A DNA stretch of 64,000 nt from Vanrija pseudolonga (taxonomy: Eukaryota > Basidiomycota > Tremellomycetes > Trichosporonales > Trichosporonaceae): contig NC_085849.1 in assembly GCF_020906515.1 (NCBI RefSeq), positions 3,162,001-3,226,000 of the forward strand, read 5' to 3'. The notes beneath the pieces are model-generated. The model saw only the letters and a program-made list of their open reading frames with translations, searched no databases and had not been told where the DNA came from. Of the stretch, positions 12,001-21,980 are shown in pieces. A program made the position numbers and the translations under genes. The stretch's first letter is position 1; each line of letters opens with the position of its first letter.

Positions 12001-13453
12001 GAAGTACGGCACCTACGTTGAGGCAGACCTGCCCGAGGGACGCAAACCTCTCTCTGCCAAGTGGGTCCTACGCCGCAAGCGCGACGCCAATGGCAAGATT
12101 GTCAAGTACAAGGCACGTCTGGTCGCGCGCGGCTTCATGCAAGTACCAGGCATCGACTTCGAGGACACGTACGCGCCTGTGAGTCGCATGGGCACTGTAC
12201 GCCTGTTCTTCAGCACCTGCGCGGCCAAGAAGTTCAACATCCGCCAATGCGACGTCGAAGGAGCCTACCTCAACGGCACGCTGGACGTTGAGCTGTACCT
12301 CAGCCCTCCAACCGGCGTTGCTGTCAAACCTGGCAAGGTCCTCATGCTCAAGAAGGCAATCTATGGCCTCAAGCAGTCTGGCCACCACTGGTGGTTGGAG
12401 GCCCGCGCCGCCCTGCTCGAGCTCGGCTTTGAGGCCTGCGAAGACGACTGGGGTTTCTACCGCCGCAAGACCGACGGAGCGCTCGTGACCATCTACGTGG
12501 ACGACTTCCTCATCGGTACAGCCACCACAAAGCAGGCCGACGACATTATCACCGCCCTCCGCAAGCGCTGGACAGTTGTCGACCTGGGCTACCCCTCACA
12601 AATGCTCGGCATCCGCGTTGAGAAGCGCGGCGACACCATTGCGCTCAACCAGGCCACCTACATTGAGCACATTGCCAAGAAGCACAAGGTGGAGAACTGG
12701 AAGACTGGCAAGACATGCCCTCTGCCAACTGCAGGGGAGCTACCCGGCTCTGAGGACGGCGACGAGCTCAGCGCAACCTTCACCTCCGAGTACAGGACCA
12801 TGACAGGCGGCGTCCTTTGGACAGCAAGCGTATCACGCCCAGACATCGCCTACACAGCTGGCTATCTCGCGCGCTTCAACAACAAGCCCACCACAGTTCA
12901 CCTTGCGACAGCGCGTCGCACCATTGGCTACCTGTGGCACACGCGCAACCAGTGGCTTATCCTCGGCAGCGACCCAAAGCAGACCAGGCCTGACGTGTAC
13001 GCGGACTCGGACCTCGGCGGCTGCGTGGACACACGCCGCTCTACCACCGGCTACGTCGCATTCTTCCTGGGCTCGCCAATCACATGGCAATCGCGCCGCC
13101 AACAGACCACAGCCACGTCCACGACCGAGGCTGAGTACATGGCCATCTGCGAAGCTGGCCTAGAAACTGTCTTCCTCCGGCGCATGGCTGAATTTGTGGG
13201 CTACCCCCAGGACAAGCCGTCCACCCTGTACGTGGACAACACAGGCGCAATCTCGTTGGCAAACAAGCCTACTGCGCACTCGCGCTCAAAGCACATCGAG
13301 CGCCGCTACCACAAGATCCGCGACCTGGTCAACACTGGCCAGTTTGCTTTGCAGCACGTACCCGCCGACAAGCAGATTGCCGACGGCCTCACAAAGGCTT
13401 TGAGTGGCCCCATGCAGGCCAAGGCCTGCAAGGATCTCAAGCTCCGCGCCTGA
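9035..13453 (+). CDS. Copia Gag-Pol polyprotein (1472 residues)
   Basis: Part of the copia element. In order: gag (roughly residues 1-340), a Gly-Arg repeat tract (about 343-362), a zinc-knuckle-like Cys/His segment (about 378-395), aspartic protease (LIDSGANTSLIGD, about 460), the pre-integrase zinc-binding His/Cys segment (about 605-660), integrase core with D, D and E in MDLTGM, SDQGTEF and NNSVAERAIRTMKEG, reverse transcriptase with YVDDFLIG (about 1153), and RNase H ending with a copia-type tail. One uninterrupted frame for gag and pol is a common arrangement in this family. The frame looks whole. Confidence 0.95.
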   Translation: MSDHSNGDLAKATKLKGFDSFARWHKDLQAIAYEKGFHAALNGNEKDPYRNPNAPRDSLEHAGTSLPEGSAFITRPALEARRERERSKTPTPPTTGASSSSSTSGTITRLQAATAQRALEAAQQAAQATTGGQEVTGVDMTAISVILATTMSLLHGDSVKPEPDEEALSKDERDEWFKWQKRELGARGALLRTVEPHIISDYEHLWYAADIFKALKQRYLSDTKQQVIRIRSAMATLFVKTDANLEQKKAYMTTFRKKLTELADLGSPLTEDERAQMFYNGMPHELEATIRRMATDDKWETISRVYDRYIDSVKRDLEREGKHVAASANKKDDKADEASTSTGRGRGRGRGRGRGRGGATTGRTTDTDTGTSNKPPRWCAYHHVFSHMTNDCNQKEYHTAENTKDSPPPKKEKPKKDGEDKSGASIASYTRIPDHLVSSYSHAPPAQAAAATLSDTHAHLLIDSGANTSLIGDRTLLSNICALKRTAYFEMGGTGYLIPADEVGDIIITTSDGSATIPDVHYSPGTVHNMISKRVCKEAGWTFDGEDTWMRNGAVNLELDDSLNARPTATLWRPQRAQVAPVDIVRDDEAEPAKPKYGVGFVLTIHRHLAHMGKTKMIELARAGLLTGVDPEALANSDYRLRDCQHCAMHKSTNHPRDQHSMRGSAKGEMIHMDLTGMISNTSERGNQYLLCMAADYTGAKEYIPLPSKSGAPILAAVRSFVRRIERQTGIKVKWIRSDQGTEFLNDGMAEYCAEEGINHQTSAVYTPENNSVAERAIRTMKEGIATLLAAAPHIPEDLWDYAAEYLAVLINMASLNDDGVSAYELMTGRKPHFDNLKPFGTKVYARLAKAKVKHLDTFERPRSVPGWLIGIDPHCAGWCVLLENDHSVIYTRDVLAAGEQGPGEPIAAPDDIEYLEDDPDAEQDDVNDDDIAPPGEAAAIMYYDQPMSLAAATEASEGDDTIPVHEGLRGAEREQWRKAMDAELANLQKYGTYVEADLPEGRKPLSAKWVLRRKRDANGKIVKYKARLVARGFMQVPGIDFEDTYAPVSRMGTVRLFFSTCAAKKFNIRQCDVEGAYLNGTLDVELYLSPPTGVAVKPGKVLMLKKAIYGLKQSGHHWWLEARAALLELGFEACEDDWGFYRRKTDGALVTIYVDDFLIGTATTKQADDIITALRKRWTVVDLGYPSQMLGIRVEKRGDTIALNQATYIEHIAKKHKVENWKTGKTCPLPTAGELPGSEDGDELSATFTSEYRTMTGGVLWTASVSRPDIAYTAGYLARFNNKPTTVHLATARRTIGYLWHTRNQWLILGSDPKQTRPDVYADSDLGGCVDTRRSTTGYVAFFLGSPITWQSRRQQTTATSTTEAEYMAICEAGLETVFLRRMAEFVGYPQDKPSTLYVDNTGAISLANKPTAHSRSKHIERRYHKIRDLVNTGQFALQHVPADKQIADGLTKALSGPMQAKACKDLKLRA

Positions 13454-13519
13454 AACCAGCAGACCTCCGCACGACAGCCCGCTCGCGCAAACTGATCGCG
13501 ACGAGACGTCCGAGGGGAG

Positions 13520-13643
13520 TGTTGGATTCTAGCCTTACGTAACATTGATTCTGGCCACAGGCCGACGCCGCTCTACATGTGCGTGCGTGCAACTATCTTT
13601 CTATGCAACCATTCTTCTCTCTACTAGCGTGTAAAACCCAACA
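13520..13643 (+). repeat. 3' LTR of copia element (124 bp)
   Basis: Matches the left LTR over its full length with no difference seen; preceded immediately by the purine-rich tract and followed by the second CCGGC. Confidence 0.97.
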
Positions 13644-13648
13644 CCGGC
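13644..13648. repeat. Target site duplication (right copy), CCGGC
   Basis: Second copy of the 5-bp duplication, directly after the right LTR. Confidence 0.93.
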
Positions 13649-13930
13649 GAGGCTGCCTCCATGTCTCACTCGCAGTCTCACCCTGCACAGACCAAGACAT
13701 CTCCGTTTGTTTTGAAAAGTCCAAGTGACGCCGTCTGTGCACGAGGCGTTTCCTGGCCATCCTGGCCGCTCGCTCCTGCCCTGCTGCGGATTAGATTTGA
13801 CACAATTGTACACAGAGGCACATGGCGCAGTACACGCCGCCGCACCCCCACTCACCCCCCCTCACCCACCCGCCAAGCCATCTATGCATCTTACAACACA
13901 ACCTGCAATGTCCTATGTACTACTACCCAC

Positions 13931-15944
13931 TCACTGCCCAATCTGGCGGCGCCTCTTTGGGCCCTTCCAGATCCACTCGCCAATACGCGGGCCGGGGAAG
14001 TCCTCCATGTACACCTCGTCCATGATGAGGTGGGCATAGTCGGATTTCGGCTGGCCCCTGTACTTTTGCGCCACGAGCTCCTTTGCCTCCTTGTGCCAGT
14101 CGTTGGCGACCCACAGGCGGTGGCGCTCGAGCACGGCGTTGAGGCGCATCGGAGGGGGGATGTAGCGCGGGATGGGGGTCTGGACTGCCGCCTCGACGGC
14201 GCGGTGAAAGTCCTCCTCGTTGTGCTTGTACACGTGGTACACGTACGGCTCGGGCACGTCGATGAGCGCCGACTGCTGAACGCGCCACTTGGTCTTGTCG
14301 GCCGGCTGCTTCTTGTCCCACTCGAGAATGGGGTTGATGAACGGCACGCCCATGCACAGCGCGTCGTACGGCGACGGCGAGAGCTTCGGCGCGCCCGTCC
14401 CGATCATGACCTTGCTCTGCGCCACGAAGCGGTGGAAGCCCGACTGAGTCTGGCGACCCAGCGTCCAGATGCCCGGCGTGAACGTCTCCTCCATAATGCC
14501 CTCGGGGAGCGTCGGCCCAGAAAGCGAGTAGAGTTCAAACTTTTCGTCGCCGTCAGGCTTGATCGCGTCGCGGACCTTGGGCATGGCGTCCCAGAACGCG
14601 TTTTCTTCCTGGCGGAAGAAGTTTTCATGCTTGCCAAAGATGAACCCGCGGTGCTTGCGCTCTTTGAAGTGCTGCTCCTTGCGGCATCGCGACTCGATCG
14701 AGTAGCCTAGGTGTGTGTGTCAGCAGCCGCGCTCGGGCTCCCGGTAGCCGCCACGCTCCTCACCTATGTAGTGGTTCCCAGCCTTGGGGTCGTTGGGGTA
14801 GATCTTGGCAAAGTCCTCGGGCGACATTGTCCAGCGAGATCCAAGAGCGTGGTCAGAGCCGTGCCAGAAGTGCCACAAGAAGATCTTCCAGTACGGGATG
14901 CCCTCGGGGAACTTTGCCGACTGGATGCAGTACGGCAGCTTGCGCCAGTGCTCGTCGCCGTCTTCCTTCTGTTCACCCTCGGTCCGCTCCACGCAGCGCT
15001 GGTAGTGGTCGCGCTCCATAATGACGATGGGGATGCGCTTCGAGAGCGCCTGGTAGATGAGGAGCGACTCCCACTGGTTCCACGCGTAGAGCACGGTGTG
15101 GTTGAGCGACTCGAACATTTCGATTGTGGATGCCGCCCTGGGGCCGTCAGCGCCGCCACATGCAGCCGTGTTTGTAGAGACTCACCAGATGTCCTCTCCG
15201 GACACATCGCCGGCCTTGGAGTTTCCTGGACACATGATCAGCCATCTTGCGTCATGGATGCGGCGACTGAGGTGACTAGGCTGGATCGGTGGCTGCGGCG
15301 GCGGCGGCAGGCTACACTGCCCGTTGCCCACCGCCGCGGCACCGCCACACGCTCGTCACCAGATCACCAGATCCCAACTTACCAAAGTGATAGCTGCCTG
15401 CCAAGATGACCGTCTCCTCGCTCTCATGGCACCCGCCATGCTGGATGCATGATGCGAGGCGGTCGAGCGCGTTGTAGTTGTTCGACCTGTACTTTTCCCA
15501 TTCGCTGGCGGGGGTCAGCTAGTGTGGTGTGTGTTGCGCGACGCGAAACTCTACGTACCCGGCCGGGAAGCGCTCTTTCAGCAGCGACTTGAGCACCTTG
15601 ATGCGCGCAATCTCCTCCACTAGGCTGTCGACGTCCGGACGCGTGTCGATAACGGGCGGGGGCACGATGTCGACCGGGGTCGGGTGGACCCAGCCTGCGA
15701 GCGTGCTCTTGACGCTCGCGACGTGCTCCGGGGCGCTGTGCACCACGTATCCGGCCCAGAAGAGCACGAGGGCAATGAGCATGGCCATGCCGCCGCGCAG
15801 TGATGGCCTGGGGTTCAATGTCAGTGCCGTCCATGATGAGCGCCGCGCCGCGACTCACAGTCCGAACGACACGCCTCTTCGCCCGCGCCGGTTATCGCTC
15901 GCCCATGCCGGCTCGGCCAGCCTCGCCTGCTCGATGTCTGCCAT
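13931..15944 (-). CDS. GT18-like (MGAT5-type) glycosyltransferase, type II membrane protein, copy 2
   Basis: Starts MADIEQARLAEP; after a first intron a membrane span follows (GGMAMLIALVLFWAGYVV), then a lumenal region. GT18 hallmarks are clearer than in copy 1: MIGTGAPKLSPSPYDALCMG followed by VPFINPILEWDKKQP, then PEPYVYHVYKHNEEDFHRAV and QTPIPRYIPPPM, which align with the animal GnT-V blocks ending in a Pro-Tyr-x-Pro segment. Also ESLNHTVLYAWNQWESLLIY and YWKIFLWHFWHG, the latter resembling LPLWKIFVTTY in copy 1. About five introns. Likely transfers a sugar in the Golgi; donor and acceptor are unproven. Same strand as the SGNH gene and copy 1, from which it is now separated by the copia element. 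Confidence 0.82.
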
Positions 15945-16845
15945 TGCGTGCGTGAGATGTGGGGGGGTCACTGGGCAGCCTGATCCCCCGAGCCAGTATA
16001 TATGTATGTGCATCGCAACGCCCACCGCCCCCCTGCCCCCGTTCCTCGGTTTCGGGTTGACAGGCAAGGTAAGAACGGTGCGATCTGCCTCGTCTTCTGG
16101 GTTTCCAGCCACTGACGCTGCTCGCCCCGACAAGTCGCCGGACTGCGTGTGAGAATGAATGAATACAATGGTTGGCCGCCTCATCGTCCTTGGCATGCGG
16201 CCCCTAGCCCCTAGCGTTGACTCCTGCCTCCTGGAGCGCAAGGCACGCCGCCTAGCACCCTGCTAGCTGCTAGGCTGTTGTAGTCGTCAATGTCCTGCAC
16301 ATGGCTGCACCCATGTCGTTGTTGGTAACCTTGTCATGTCGGGCAGTGCGGGAACCGAGACCAGAGCCGCAGCATGCCACGGCTGTACGGCAAAAGCTTT
16401 GTCCAACATTGCCACCTGCTCCGCTCTCCCACCACCGCACCGCCGGCCTGCCCCCAGTTGCCACGGCGGAAGCCAGTCGCTCAGCGACAACAAGGTACAC
16501 ATAAACAGCGGGACTCTCTTCGGGTCATGCTGCAGCCGTCCTATACTGCAGAGCGTTGTCAAGCTTGTGGTGTGCCTGGCGGGCGGGAAGGATACCTATC
16601 AACAACGTGCCGTTAGCATCCGAGTTTATTTCCAGTAGAGCTCGCTGAATCACTGGCTGCGATGAGAGGTGCGGCGTTTCAGATTGTTGTTCGCAACCAA
16701 ACAAGGTGTCGGGCGGCCGTCTTTGAGGGCCGCGGGTGACCATCCAGCGACACGTCGTACATGTGTACACATGGACAACACAGTACACGTCGTAAACGAA
16801 ACAGGGCGGGGGCGTCTGTCTGATGATGCATGCATAGAACACTTC
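15945..16845. other. Intergenic, upstream of GT18 copy 2 and downstream of ERG8
   Basis: 901 bp with no supported gene. It contains clustered CTAG-type words at 16202-16274 and, at 16750-16794, a 14-bp palindrome bounded by two 10-bp direct repeats, listed separately. Confidence 0.55.
16750..16794. repeat. 14-bp palindrome between two 10-bp direct repeats
   Basis: ACACGTCGTA occurs at 16750-16759 and 16785-16794. Between them is the perfect palindrome CATGTGTACACATG (16760-16773). The block lies about 50-100 bp beyond the ERG8 stop and about 810-850 bp upstream of the GT18 copy 2 start. It may be a protein-binding site; function unknown. Confidence 0.55.
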
Positions 16846-18724
16846 CTACACCCTGGCGCGTTTGAGCGCGTCTGCAAGGCCGCGAACGTTCCCTTCGTCC
16901 TCGACCTGAAGGCCGCCATCCGACTGCCGTGCCGACAGGGGGCTCACAGACATCTCGGTCCACGAGGCCCAGACGTCCTCGACCGTCGTAATCACAGCGG
17001 GATCGTCGACGCAGAGGACCCAAATGGCATCGTATCCGCCAGCTACCCCCGGTTGTCAGCGTCCAAAGCGACAAGTTGCGTAAAAAACGTACCGCCAGGC
17101 ACACCGCCTCCCAGAACACCATGACAACCAGAACACGAGTCTAGCAGCCTCGTTTGCTCCTTTGGCTCGATAGGTACGCCGGAGGCTGGAGACATGTCGC
17201 GCATGCCGGAGCGTATCCTGCCGACAGTGGCGTTGATATCTTGCAACTGGGTAGCAATGGGGTCGTTTGTGGCAAGCTGAACAACGCGTGATCAGCCGGC
17301 AGTCACCAGATTGGGCTGGGTACTCACGCCACCAACCGACGTCGAGGCAAACGCCTTGAGCGTCTCGGCATACTCGTTGCTCTGGTCCACAGCTGCCAGC
17401 TTGGACAGCTGCGATTCCAGCAGCCTGTTGGACTCGTCGAGCTGGGTCCAGAGGGCGAGGCCTGGGTGCGTCAGCTGTGGCCATGCCTTGTCCGACTCAC
17501 TCTCCTCTGGCTTGGCCTTGCGCCACGCCAAAACCTTGCCAACAAAGCTGGGCGTGTCCGTGCCGGCATCAACATCAGCAAGCAGCATCCTCAAGCCTCG
17601 GGGCAGGCGGAAGCGCGTCACCTCCTGGTCCCATGCCTTGCTCTCGACACACGCGAGCACCGACGGAGGCGGCGCGCCCTCGGTCGCGTTGAACAAGGGC
17701 TCGAGCACGGCCGGCGAGAAGCGGCGGTACACGTGCGAGCCGTAGACTGCCGACGAGACGTCAAACCCAGAGCCGACCTTGCCCTGCGCGAAGCAGTGGG
17801 CCGCCTGTGCGAGCGCGTGGATGCGGTCCACGTCGGCCGGCTTGCTGACGTCCACGAGGCCGAGGTGAGACAGGACACCAGCGACGAGAGAGGTCACCAG
17901 CGCCGCAGATGAGCCCAAGCCCGTCTTGTTCGTCTGTCCGATGCCACGGGGTAAGGGGCAGAAGGGCGTCAAGCTCTCGAGGGAGCTGAGGCGCGCGGGG
18001 AGCGAGGCGGCAGCGAGCTGCGGGTGTTAGATCTACCCAGCGGTGAACGGCGTTCCACGGCCCAGACCCTCATTCTGTGAGATCTAGACATCGACAACGA
18101 GTCCAGCACAAGCCCGCGAAATGCATGGCGCTGTTCGAGAATGCCAAGACACTGCCCACCAAAGGAGGGCAGTGCACAAGAGATCATGTCGCCGAAATGC
18201 ACCCGGGCTCCAGCCCTCCCATAGCCCCCATCGCACCCCATCATCACACTCACCTGCTCGCGCTGGCTGTAGAAGTCGTTATCAGCCAGGACTACGACGT
18301 CGAGCGCGGTCCGCCCTCCGCCCGACAGCCGGCGGAGGAGCTCAGCGCCAGCAGCAGCCTGTCCGAGGCCCGAGGCCACGAGGCGCTCCAGCGCATACTG
18401 GAGCACCTTGGCGAGCGTCGTCTCGACAAACTTGTTCCTGCCAGTGGTGCCGGTGGGGGTGAGGAGCGGCGCGCGCGTGCCAGCGGGCACGAGCACGTCG
18501 TAGCTCCATGCCGAGTCGGCGGGGAACTGGCCGGCACGGACGCGCACGCTCGCGGCGTAGAATGACGCCGGCGCCGAGGGCAAAGGCGTGTCGACCACCG
18601 AGCAGAAGAAGCGGCTCGACGTGCCCACCACCAGGCCGGTGTACGCGCGGTCCAGGACCAGATACCCGCCTGCAAGGAGCACCTTGCCCGGCGCCGAGAC
18701 GATCGTGTGCGAGGTCGACGACAT
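16846..18724 (-). CDS. ERG8: Phosphomevalonate kinase
   Basis: Phosphorylates mevalonate-5-phosphate in the mevalonate (sterol and isoprenoid) pathway. The GHMP-kinase start is clear: TIVSAPGKVLLAGGYLVLD, then the ATP-binding loop TGLGSSAALVTSLVAG and the family segment QGKVGSGFDVSSAVYGS. The C-terminal part has SGCHGVLGGGVPGG, spliced to ADTIWVL. Five exons, roughly 500 residues. Intron 1 (18018-18253, 236 bp) is several times longer than the other three and contains a perfect hairpin (reported as a finding). The start is the ATG just before SSTSHTI; the frame is open further upstream but without conserved sequence. Confidence 0.93.
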
Positions 18725-19029
18725 GGCGTAGTCGGCCGCTGGCTGGTGGGTATTGTTGACGTTGATTTCTGCGATGCGCCGATGCGATGGACATGACACG
18801 ATGGGGGAGGACGCGACTTTTTGATCCCGCGACCCGGCGCTAATCGGCCCGTAGTGATGATGGTCCTGATAAGATGAGATGGATGCATATTGCCACCTGG
18901 GGGCATGCACAAAAGTCTACCAATCTATGAAATGTGTACTACACTATGCGTGTGCTATGCTAATGTATGTGGGAACACGGCGGATGTAGAAGGCGGACGG
19001 ACACGGGTCAGCTGTGTGTGTGTGTGTCC
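18725..19029. other. Intergenic, ERG8 upstream region / desaturase 3' end
   Basis: Both neighbours are on the minus strand, so this is the ERG8 promoter plus the 3' UTR of the desaturase. A (GT)n microsatellite at 19013-19027 abuts the desaturase stop codon. Nothing else was recognised. Confidence 0.5.
19013..19027. repeat. (GT)n microsatellite
   Basis: Uninterrupted TG dinucleotides directly downstream of the desaturase stop codon (minus strand), within its 3' UTR. Confidence 0.85.
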
Positions 19030-20741
19030 TTACGACGACAGCTCGACACCAGAGTCGACAAGGGGCTCCTCGACACCGTAGCGCTGGGCCACGCCACGAA
19101 CGTCCTTGTAGAACGCAACGTCGACGTCGTCCTCGATGAACTGGGGGGTGTTAGATTGGAGGTTATAGGCAGTGGCGCTGGCGGCGGTGCAAACTCACGC
19201 GGCACTGGTTGTGGCTCTTCCACAGAGACACGAGCATGTTCTCCTCGGAGCGGTTGTAGTGCTGGCCGAGGAACTTCTTGAGGGCGGCAGTGGCCTCCTC
19301 GCCGTGGTAGTGGGGGATCTTGCTCGAGATGTGGTGGGCGACGTGGGTCTCGCAGAGGCCGTGGACGCACCACATGCCGATAGGGCCGAGGAAGGTGCGG
19401 TCGATCGTGGCGAGGGCGCCACGGGGGAAGGTCCACGTCTTGTCCGAGTAGTGGGCTGGGGCGTGGGGTCAGCTGCGAACTGGCCCGCAGAGGTATAAGT
19501 ACTCACGAAGAGTGGGGTCAGTGTGCTGGAGGTAGGTGATGAGAACGATCCAGTTGTTGACCCAGAGGTAGGGGATACCGTAGATGAGGAACATCTCGGT
19601 GAAGCTGCGCGCGTACGACCAGTAGGCCATGGCGGCAATGGTAGCGAAGAAGCCAAAGTCGGACCAGATGATCTGCCACTTGTGGTTCTTGCGGAAGATG
19701 ATCGAGTCGGGCGAGAAGTCTGGGGGCGGGGCGTGAGCTGTGGCTTTTGTACGGTGGTCACGCGCCACTTACGGTTGGTCCACGCGGGGTAGCGGTGCTG
19801 GCCAGCAGCGTTCATGATGAGGTACAGAGGGAAGCCGGCGAGCTGGTACAGGACGATCCACATGGCGGTGATGGGGACGTGCTCGAGGATCTCGGTAAGG
19901 AGGCTCTGGCTCTCCTCGGACACGTGAATGCCGACAACCTCGTTCTCGTCCTTGGGGGCCGGGAGACCGATCTCGGAGCGGGTACGGGGCACGAACACCT
20001 CGTCGCGGGTGAGGCTGCCGGTCGAGGCGTGGTGGCGGCCGTGCGAGATGCGCCACGCATGGTAGGGCACGAGGAGGAACGAGTGGACGGCCCAGCCGAC
20101 CGTGTTGTTGAGCGTCTTGGACGTAGAGTAGGCCTGGTGACCGCACTCGTGGCTGCGGGATCGTCAGCTTGTGTATACACGTGCGCGTGCGGTGCCGCAG
20201 TGCTTGGCAGTGTACTCACCCGACAACCCAGAGACCGGTGCCGAAGAAACCAGCAATCACGGTGTACGCCGTCCAGAGGGCGATGCGGAGGGCCTTGGTC
20301 GGGAGGGGAGCGAGGTCACTACGAGGGTTAGTGGGGCTCCCTTGCAACGGAGCTTACAGGTAGTTGAGCAGGTCCTCGATGTGGAAGGCACCGACGACCA
20401 GGATCGCGAGAGCGACGACATCCTGGACAAGGTACTGGGTCGACTTGAGGGCCGAGCGCTCAAAGCAGTGGGCCCTTTGGACATCAGTAACATGCTACTG
20501 CATCTGCTCGCCGGCGTCATGCTCACGGGATGGCATCCATAAGCTGCTTGTTGGTGAAGTTGGGAACGACGAACCTGGGGGGCAGGATATCAGTGTCTCG
20601 TCCAATCACGCCGTGGCGATTGGCGCGCGGCAGTTTGCAAACCCACTTCTTCTCCTCGGGGAGCTGGAGCTCGTCGACATCAACCTTGGCGGCGGCCTTG
20701 CCGGTAGCCTTGTCCGTCGTGCGCTGGCGAAGGGTCGACAT
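19030..20741 (-). CDS. FAD2: Delta-12 fatty acid desaturase
   Basis: Membrane desaturase of the ER that makes linoleate from oleate. Eight exons, about 430 residues. The three histidine boxes are present: HECGH, WRISHGRHH and HVAHH. Hydrophobic segments flank them (TAYTVIAGFFGTGLWVVG and TAMWIVLYQLAGFPLYLIM). The N-terminus begins MSTLRQRTTDK. It could be a delta-12/delta-15 bifunctional enzyme; the sequence alone does not separate these. Its 5' flank has a CTG-repeat tract. ERG8 lies next on the same strand, which puts two lipid genes together, but a functional link is not implied. Confidence 0.92.
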
Positions 20742-21980
20742 TTTGTCAGTGATGAGGAGCAAAGGAGCAAGCGGGCGAGCGAGCTCGAGATAAGTCAGTC
20801 TGCCATGGAGCTGGCTGGCTGGTGAGCTGACACTGCGGCTGCTGGCTGCTGCTGCTGCTGCATCGGGCACTCCCCGGAGTCCCAGTCGGCCAAGGCCCCT
20901 TTCCAAATATTTTGCAAGGCCCTGGCCCTATGTCTGGCGTTGGACGGCGTCGCGCGTCGCGCGTGGTGGTGGTCGGCGAGGCGCTCAGGATAGGCAAAGG
21001 GCCCGAGTTCTACCAGAATCAGCACAAACGAACTCTGCTGCTGCTGCAGCAGTGTGCCCGTCTGTCGGTCCGGCTGCCCGCTGGCGCGTCTGCATGGCAC
21101 GGCGCGCGACCTGTGCGGACCCGACCTGGCTGGCTTTTGACCTGACTTCCCCGTAATAGACAATGAAGTGTGCGTGTCGCGGTGGATGCGCCCGCAAGAG
21201 GGCACAAAAGTTGAATGGAGTGCTCAGGTTCTGCCTGGGGTTAATCAGGTTCGACCGCTCATGAACTCGCCGTTTCCCTGAAGGTGCGCGCTGCCCGACT
21301 ATGTCCGGGGCCATAACCTACAAGCTTATTTCGTGATCACATCTTGGATAGAGAGAGTCAAATACAATCGGGTTACGTGAAGAGCACGCCTTGTAGGCTG
21401 TGGGCGCGCTCGGGTGCCATGATGAAGGCACAGGAGTGATAATAGCAGCAGTCAGCGCACATTGAGCGCGCGTTCGGAAGAAACGTGCTTGCCTCGGGTG
21501 GTGTTGTTGGGAGGTGCAAGGACGGTGTCAGTAGGTGTGACACCTATCAGTCTTGCTCTCGTGTGTACCCATGCACATCGTGTGTCGCTATCATGTGTGA
21601 GATGGGCACTATGCACGCACTACTACTATGGACTGTGTCTCAAGCTGGATCCAATATGAGGCAAATGTTTCAAACCGGATGGATCCCAACAGCGGACATT
21701 GAATGATATCCGTCTCAGTGTTAGAATCGCGAAACTCGGCGTTACCTATCACCGAAACTGAAATTTGATCCCGCGTGCTCCAGATTTTGATTCCGTTGAC
21801 GCCCTGGATTTCGTTGGGTGGTGGGTGGTGGGCGGTGTCGCTGCTGGCAGCGTCCTGCCTGCTGCCTCTGCCTCGCACAGTCTGGCAGCAGCACACTGAG
21901 CGCTCGCTGCAGCATCTCATCGGCGCAAAGGGTACAGCAACAGCCTCTCCATCCGTCAAGTCGGTACACAGTCTAGAAAA
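20742..21980. other. Divergent intergenic region, desaturase / eL31
   Basis: 1.24 kb without a supported gene, holding the promoters of a minus-strand desaturase and the plus-strand eL31 gene. Visible elements: CTG/GCT repeats at 20838-20861 and 21037-21050, and an inverted repeat TAGGTGTGACACCTA at 21532-21546. A short pyrimidine- and CTG-rich block precedes the eL31 start. Confidence 0.5.

Larger units (their letters stand above)
8465..13643 (+). mobile_element. Ty1/copia LTR retrotransposon, looks whole, very young
   Basis: A 5179-bp element bounded by 124-bp LTRs that I read as identical base for base and by the 5-bp duplication CCGGC. Next to the left LTR is a primer-binding site (from 8589) complementary to the anticodon stem-loop of tRNA-Lys(CUU), suggesting half-tRNA priming as in Drosophila copia. 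A purine tract GAGGGGAG (13512-13519) abuts the right LTR. One long open frame carries gag, protease, integrase and reverse transcriptase/RNase H in copia order. No break is seen. Identical LTRs imply insertion too recent for any LTR divergence. Inserted in the intergenic region upstream of the SGNH gene. Confidence 0.96.

Noticed and set aside
18018-18253. Possible coding exon inside ERG8 intron 1
   Set aside because: The frame is open, but translation breaks the conserved kinase sequence and is out of frame with the downstream exon. Removing it joins REQ to LAAASLP cleanly.
21240-21262. GGTTCGACC resembling a tRNA B box
   Set aside because: No T-stem, anticodon arm or acceptor pairing around it; no tRNA gene was found in the window.
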